A DNA stretch of 15,742 bases from an uncultured Dialister sp. (GTDB lineage: Bacteria > Bacillota > Negativicutes > Veillonellales > Dialisteraceae). Of this stretch, positions 12,782 to 15,742 are shown in pieces. The notes under the pieces are model-generated. The model saw only the letters and a program-made list of their open reading frames with translations, made no database searches and was not told the origin of the DNA. Where the stretch lies: the NCBI GenBank assembly GCA_900545365.1, contig UQYL01000030.1:1-15742 (forward strand). The letters are read 5' to 3'. The position numbers were made by a program, and so were the translations under genes. Each line of letters opens with the position of its first letter. Within the stretch, counting starts at the first letter, position 1.

Positions 12782-13825
12782 ATGGAACTGGAACATGTAA
12801 ACTGGCTGCCCATGCCGACCTACCGGTATCTGAAAACGAATGACAGCGCGCTACCTTTCCGCATGCCTGCCCGCATGGGACGGGCGGTCTTTTCCGATCC
12901 CTCCCTCCTCACGGAAGGAGCGGAGCTGCCGGAAACATTCAGCGGCGCATCGGAACGGTGGCTGGAAGCGGCTGCCGCCGGGGAGCGCCTGACGATCCGC
13001 GTCTCCGCGGGAGAAGAGAAAATGCTCGCTGCGGAGATCGTCATGGATGAAGCCCATCCCGACTATGCGGGGACGTTCCGCATCTGCCTGGGAAAGGGCG
13101 CTAAGCTCCGCCTTCTCTGGAAGATAAGCGGCGGGGAAGAAGAAGGCGCGGCGGCGCTGGCCTGCTCCTATGAACTGGAAGAAGGGGCAGAGCTCCATGT
13201 GTCTTCCGTGGAGCGGGGCATGAGAAAGAAGATCCTTTGCATGCAGCGCGTGACGGAGACGGGCGCGGCGGCGAAAGCCGTCTTCGCGGGGGCGCAGCTC
13301 GGCGGAGAGACGGTGATCATTCACAGCCGGAGCCGCCTCGCCGGCAGAGGTTCATTTCTCGGAGAATACGGCGTCTACGCCGCCGGAGACACGCAGGCGC
13401 TGGACTATTTCTACCATGCCGATCACCTCGGCGAAGAGACGGAAAGCGACATCGAAGTGAAGGGGGCGCTGGCGGGACGGTCAAAGAAAGTCTTCCGCAG
13501 CACCATTGATTTCAAGCGGGGCTGCTCCGGCGCGGTGGGAAGCGAAGGCGACTACGCTATCCAGCTCGACCCGGCGACGAAGAATATATCCCTTCCCCTT
13601 CTTCTGTGCACGGAAGATAATGTATCCGGCAATCATGCCTCCAGCGCGGGACAGATCGATGAAGGCACGGTGTACTATCTCATGAGCCGCGGACTTACGA
13701 AAGAAGAAGCGCGGCGCATCGTGGTGGAGTCCCTCATCCGTCCGCTCATCGACCGCATGGATGAAAGCCTGCGGGAAGAAACGCTGGCGGCGGTACGTGA
13801 GAAGCTTGACGAACATGGAGAATGA
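12782..13825 (+). CDS. sufD: Fe-S cluster assembly protein SufD (short form)
   Basis: This 347-residue SufB/D-family protein partners SufB in the SufBC2D complex and is linked to iron entry. The diagnostic C-terminal part is present: SKKVFRSTIDFKRGCSGAVGSEG (234-256), LLLCTEDNVSGNHASSAGQID (273-293) with H285 at the position of the functionally important SufD histidine, and TVYYLMSRGLTKEEARRIVVESL (296-318). It lacks SufB's C-terminal catalytic cysteine, which supports SufD over a second SufB. It is shorter than the roughly 420-440 residues of E. coli or Bacillus SufD; the N-terminal helical region is reduced. The ATG at 12782 is 5 nt after a perfect AAGGAGG; an in-frame TTG at 12752 lies inside sufB and is rejected. 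Its stop is 2 nt before sufS. Confidence 0.93.
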   Translation: MELEHVNWLPMPTYRYLKTNDSALPFRMPARMGRAVFSDPSLLTEGAELPETFSGASERWLEAAAAGERLTIRVSAGEEKMLAAEIVMDEAHPDYAGTFRICLGKGAKLRLLWKISGGEEEGAAALACSYELEEGAELHVSSVERGMRKKILCMQRVTETGAAAKAVFAGAQLGGETVIIHSRSRLAGRGSFLGEYGVYAAGDTQALDYFYHADHLGEETESDIEVKGALAGRSKKVFRSTIDFKRGCSGAVGSEGDYAIQLDPATKNISLPLLLCTEDNVSGNHASSAGQIDEGTVYYLMSRGLTKEEARRIVVESLIRPLIDRMDESLREETLAAVREKLDEHGE

Positions 13826-13827
13826 CG

Positions 13828-15060
13828 ATGAATATAGATGCGATTCGGAATGATTTTCCGATCCTGAAAACGATCTGCGCGGGACGTCCCGCGGTATATT
13901 TCGACAACGCCGCGACGGCGCAGAAGCCGCTTCCCGTGCTGGAAGCCGCTTTTGAATACACGGTCCGCAGCAACGGCAATCCCCACCGGGGCGCGCATAT
14001 TTTCTCGCTGGCCGCATCGGAAGCCTACGACGGCTCGAAAGAGACCGTGCGCCGTTTCATCGGCGCGAAGAGCGTCCGGGAGATCATCTATACGAGAAAT
14101 ACCACGGAAAGCCTGAATCTCGTCGCCCGTTCCTGGGGCGAGACCCATCTCGGTCCGGGTGACAAGATACTCATCACCATCGCGGAGCATCACTCCGATC
14201 TCGTGCCGTGGCAGCGGGCGGCGGAGAAGACCGGCGCGTCGCTGGAATATATCTACGTGGATAAAAAGACCGGTCATTTCCTCCCGGAAGACCTGGAAAA
14301 GATTGACGACCCGGCGGTGAAGATCTTCGCTTTCGCCCAGGTCTCCAACGTGCTGGGCATCGACTTCGACCCGAAGTCCCTCATCGCGCGGGCCCACGCC
14401 CACGGCGCGGCGGTCGTCCTTGACGGAGCGCAGAGCGTGCCCCACAAGAAAGTGGATGTGACCGATCTGGACTGCGATTTCTTCGCCTTCTCCGGGCACA
14501 AAATGGGCTCTGCCGGAGGCATCGGCGTGCTCTACGGAAAAGAACGGTTCCTTGAAGAGATGGAACCTTTCCTTATGGGCGGCGACATGATCGACCGTGT
14601 GGAAGAGCAGGAGACTTCCTTCGCGGAGCTCCCCATGAAATTCGAAGCGGGCACGCAGTACGTGGAAGGCGCGGTCTCGCTGGAAGCGGCCATCCGCTAC
14701 GTGGAGGCCGTCGGTTTCGACGTCATCCGCGCCCAGGAAGCGCGCCTCGTGAAGCGGACCTTGGAAGGACTGCGGGAGATCCCCCACATTCAGATCATCG
14801 GGCCGGCAGACCCGGCGGAAAAAGAAGGGCTCGTCTCCTTCAATGTGGAAGACGTCCATCCCCATGACGTGGCGCAGATCCTCTCGGCGGAAGGCATCTG
14901 CATCCGCACGGGTCATCACTGCGCGGAGCCGCTCCACCGGTACCTGGGGATCAACGCGAGCTGCCGGGCGAGCTTCTGGTTCTACAATACGGAAGAGGAA
15001 GTGGACTATTTCCTCGAAAAATTAAAGGGCGTCCGCCCCATGATGGGATATGGTGAATGA
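13828..15060 (+). CDS. sufS: Cysteine desulfurase SufS
   Basis: The 410-residue PLP enzyme removes sulfur from L-cysteine as an enzyme-bound persulfide and feeds the SufBCD scaffold. Residues of the SufS/CsdA group (type II) are intact. H121 in ITIAEHHSD stacks on the cofactor, D199 is in VVLDGAQS, K225 in AFSGHKMGS forms the Schiff base, and C365 in IRTGHHCAEPLH is the persulfide cysteine on the short type II loop. INASCRASFWFYNTEEEVD closes the domain. The ATG at 13828 has GGAG 7 nt upstream. The ATG at 13822, which overlaps the sufD stop, would be only 1 nt from that site and is less likely. The stop overlaps the sufU start by 4 nt, consistent with coupled production of donor and acceptor. 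Confidence 0.97.
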   Translation: MNIDAIRNDFPILKTICAGRPAVYFDNAATAQKPLPVLEAAFEYTVRSNGNPHRGAHIFSLAASEAYDGSKETVRRFIGAKSVREIIYTRNTTESLNLVARSWGETHLGPGDKILITIAEHHSDLVPWQRAAEKTGASLEYIYVDKKTGHFLPEDLEKIDDPAVKIFAFAQVSNVLGIDFDPKSLIARAHAHGAAVVLDGAQSVPHKKVDVTDLDCDFFAFSGHKMGSAGGIGVLYGKERFLEEMEPFLMGGDMIDRVEEQETSFAELPMKFEAGTQYVEGAVSLEAAIRYVEAVGFDVIRAQEARLVKRTLEGLREIPHIQIIGPADPAEKEGLVSFNVEDVHPHDVAQILSAEGICIRTGHHCAEPLHRYLGINASCRASFWFYNTEEEVDYFLEKLKGVRPMMGYGE

Positions 15061-15503
15061 TGAATCTACAGCAGCTGTATACGGATCTCATCCTGGAATA
15101 CAACCGGGACACGACGAATAAGAGAAAACTCGCCTGCCCGACGATCTCCGAGAACGGCCACAATCCGAGCTGCGGCGACGATATCACGCTGGAAGTTCTG
15201 CTGAAAGACGGCGTCATTGACGACCTGGCCTACACGGGCAGCGGCTGCGCCATCAGCCAGGCCTCCACGGCGATGATGGCGGAGCTCCTCCGCGGGAAGA
15301 CCGTGGACGAAGCGCTCCGGCTGGTGCGGCTCTTCCTGGACATGATCCGCGGGAAAGTGACCGACGAAGCGGCGCTGGAAGAACTGGAAGCGGCGGTGTC
15401 GCTGAAAGACATCTCCCAGCTCCCGGTGCGCGTGAAATGCGCCGTCCTCGGCTGGCACACCCTGGAGATCGCTCTGGAAAAGCTGAAAAAAGAAAACAAA
15501 TAA
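15057..15503 (+). CDS. sufU: SufU zinc-dependent sulfurtransferase
   Basis: The 148-residue product is the Gram-positive-type SufU, which accepts persulfide sulfur from SufS by a zinc ligand-swap and passes it to SufBCD. The zinc ligands are in place: C39 and D41 (NPSCGDD), C64 (GSGCAIS) and C128 (VKCAVLGW), the last being the sulfur-accepting residue by analogy to Bacillus. The SufU-specific insertion between the second and third cysteines (about 80-120) is present, distinguishing it from IscU. Two adjacent ATG codons (15057 and 15060) are possible. The first overlaps the sufS stop and is used here, and the choice changes only one residue. It is the last gene of the suf operon. Confidence 0.95.
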   Translation: MMNLQQLYTDLILEYNRDTTNKRKLACPTISENGHNPSCGDDITLEVLLKDGVIDDLAYTGSGCAISQASTAMMAELLRGKTVDEALRLVRLFLDMIRGKVTDEAALEELEAAVSLKDISQLPVRVKCAVLGWHTLEIALEKLKKENK

Positions 15504-15505
15504 AG

Positions 15506-15531
15506 TACAGCCTTCGGGCTGTATTTTTTTT
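15506..15531 (+). terminator. Rho-independent terminator of the suf operon
   Basis: TACAGCC/GGCTGTA with a TTCG tetraloop is followed by eight T, 2 nt after the sufU stop. This is a very strong terminator. Confidence 0.95.
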
Positions 15532-15596
15532 GCGCTCTTTCCGTGCTGGCGGAACGGCGCGGGGAGATTTAGAATGAAAAAAAGGAGGGATGCATC

Positions 15597-15742
15597 ATGG
15601 AGAGAACGAAACTGACGGTGCAGGACGGCGTGGCGGTGATCCTCATGAACGATCCGGCACGGCTGAATCCGCTGGATACCGCCATGGATGACGAGCTGCT
15701 GGCGCGGTTCACGGCATGCGAGGAGGATCCGGCGGTGAAGAC
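15597..15742 (+). CDS. Enoyl-CoA hydratase/isomerase family protein, 3' partial
   Basis: Only the first 48 codons are in the window. The N-terminus has the crotonase-family pattern: a short beta-strand pair (LTVQDGVAVILMNDP, 6-20) leading to RLNPLD (22-27), equivalent to the NRPxxxNALN signature, then a helix with DDELLARF. Crotonase-fold enzymes act on acyl-CoA thioesters as hydratases, isomerases or related lyases; which one cannot be told from this fragment. The ATG at 15597 has AAGGAGG 8 nt upstream. It follows the suf terminator, so it should be a new transcription unit, though I see no convincing promoter in the 65 bases between them. Confidence 0.8.
   Translation, partial: MERTKLTVQDGVAVILMNDPARLNPLDTAMDDELLARFTACEEDPAVK

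Noticed and set aside
13675..14937. Long minus-strand open frame across sufD and sufS
   Set aside because: sufD and sufS on the other strand have intact catalytic motifs. This frame is a His/Arg/Asp-rich antisense artefact.
15546..15575. CTGGCG...TAGAAT as a promoter for the enoyl-CoA hydratase-family gene
   Set aside because: The -35 is poor, and the transcription start would fall on the ribosome binding site, leaving no usable leader.

Overview
The window is a GC-rich, gene-dense stretch of bacterial chromosome. It has 13 complete genes plus one cut at each edge. Three things suggest a diderm Firmicute of the Negativicutes type: a Firmicutes-style Fe-S operon in the order sufC-sufB-sufD-sufS-sufU, two ArnT-like lipid-linked-sugar glycosyltransferases (which fit a cell with an LPS-bearing outer membrane), and strong AAGGAGG ribosome binding sites. 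This placement is inference; there is no rRNA or other marker here. I see no tRNA, CRISPR array, insertion sequence or phage gene.

Left, plus strand (1-2964): a 5'-truncated membrane-anchored metallophosphoesterase, an exported DUF362 lipoprotein and an ArsP/DUF318-type permease. They are translationally coupled by stop/start overlaps and end at a hairpin that can terminate transcription in both directions.

Middle, minus strand (8428 down to 3012): a candidate promoter at 8400-8428 drives dedA, two tandem GT39/ArnT-like membrane glycosyltransferases and a uracil-DNA glycosylase superfamily gene, ending at a hairpin at 3912-3885. Below it an aldo/keto reductase gene has its own promoter and shares the bidirectional terminator with the left operon. 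The DedA and ArnT-like genes suggest undecaprenyl-phosphate recycling coupled to sugar transfer onto an envelope acceptor.

Centre-right, plus strand (8606-10471): two related family-3 amino-acid-binding lipoproteins, each a separate transcription unit with its own terminator and candidate promoter. No ABC permease or ATPase lies next to them. The 177 bases between the divergent dedA and first binding-protein promoters hold a 32-bp tandem duplication, inverted repeats and recurrent CGGGAAA words, outside both predicted transcripts.

Right, plus strand (10520-15531): a complete suf operon for Fe-S cluster assembly with a near-consensus promoter and a strong terminator. SufS takes sulfur from cysteine, SufU receives it, and SufB-SufC-SufD is the scaffold. 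After it an enoyl-CoA hydratase/isomerase-family gene starts and runs off the window.

Most of the window is ordinary housekeeping. The parts worth a second look are the phosphoesterase/DUF362-lipoprotein/permease operon, the ArnT-like paralogue with a changed catalytic-loop residue, and the repeat block between the divergent promoters.
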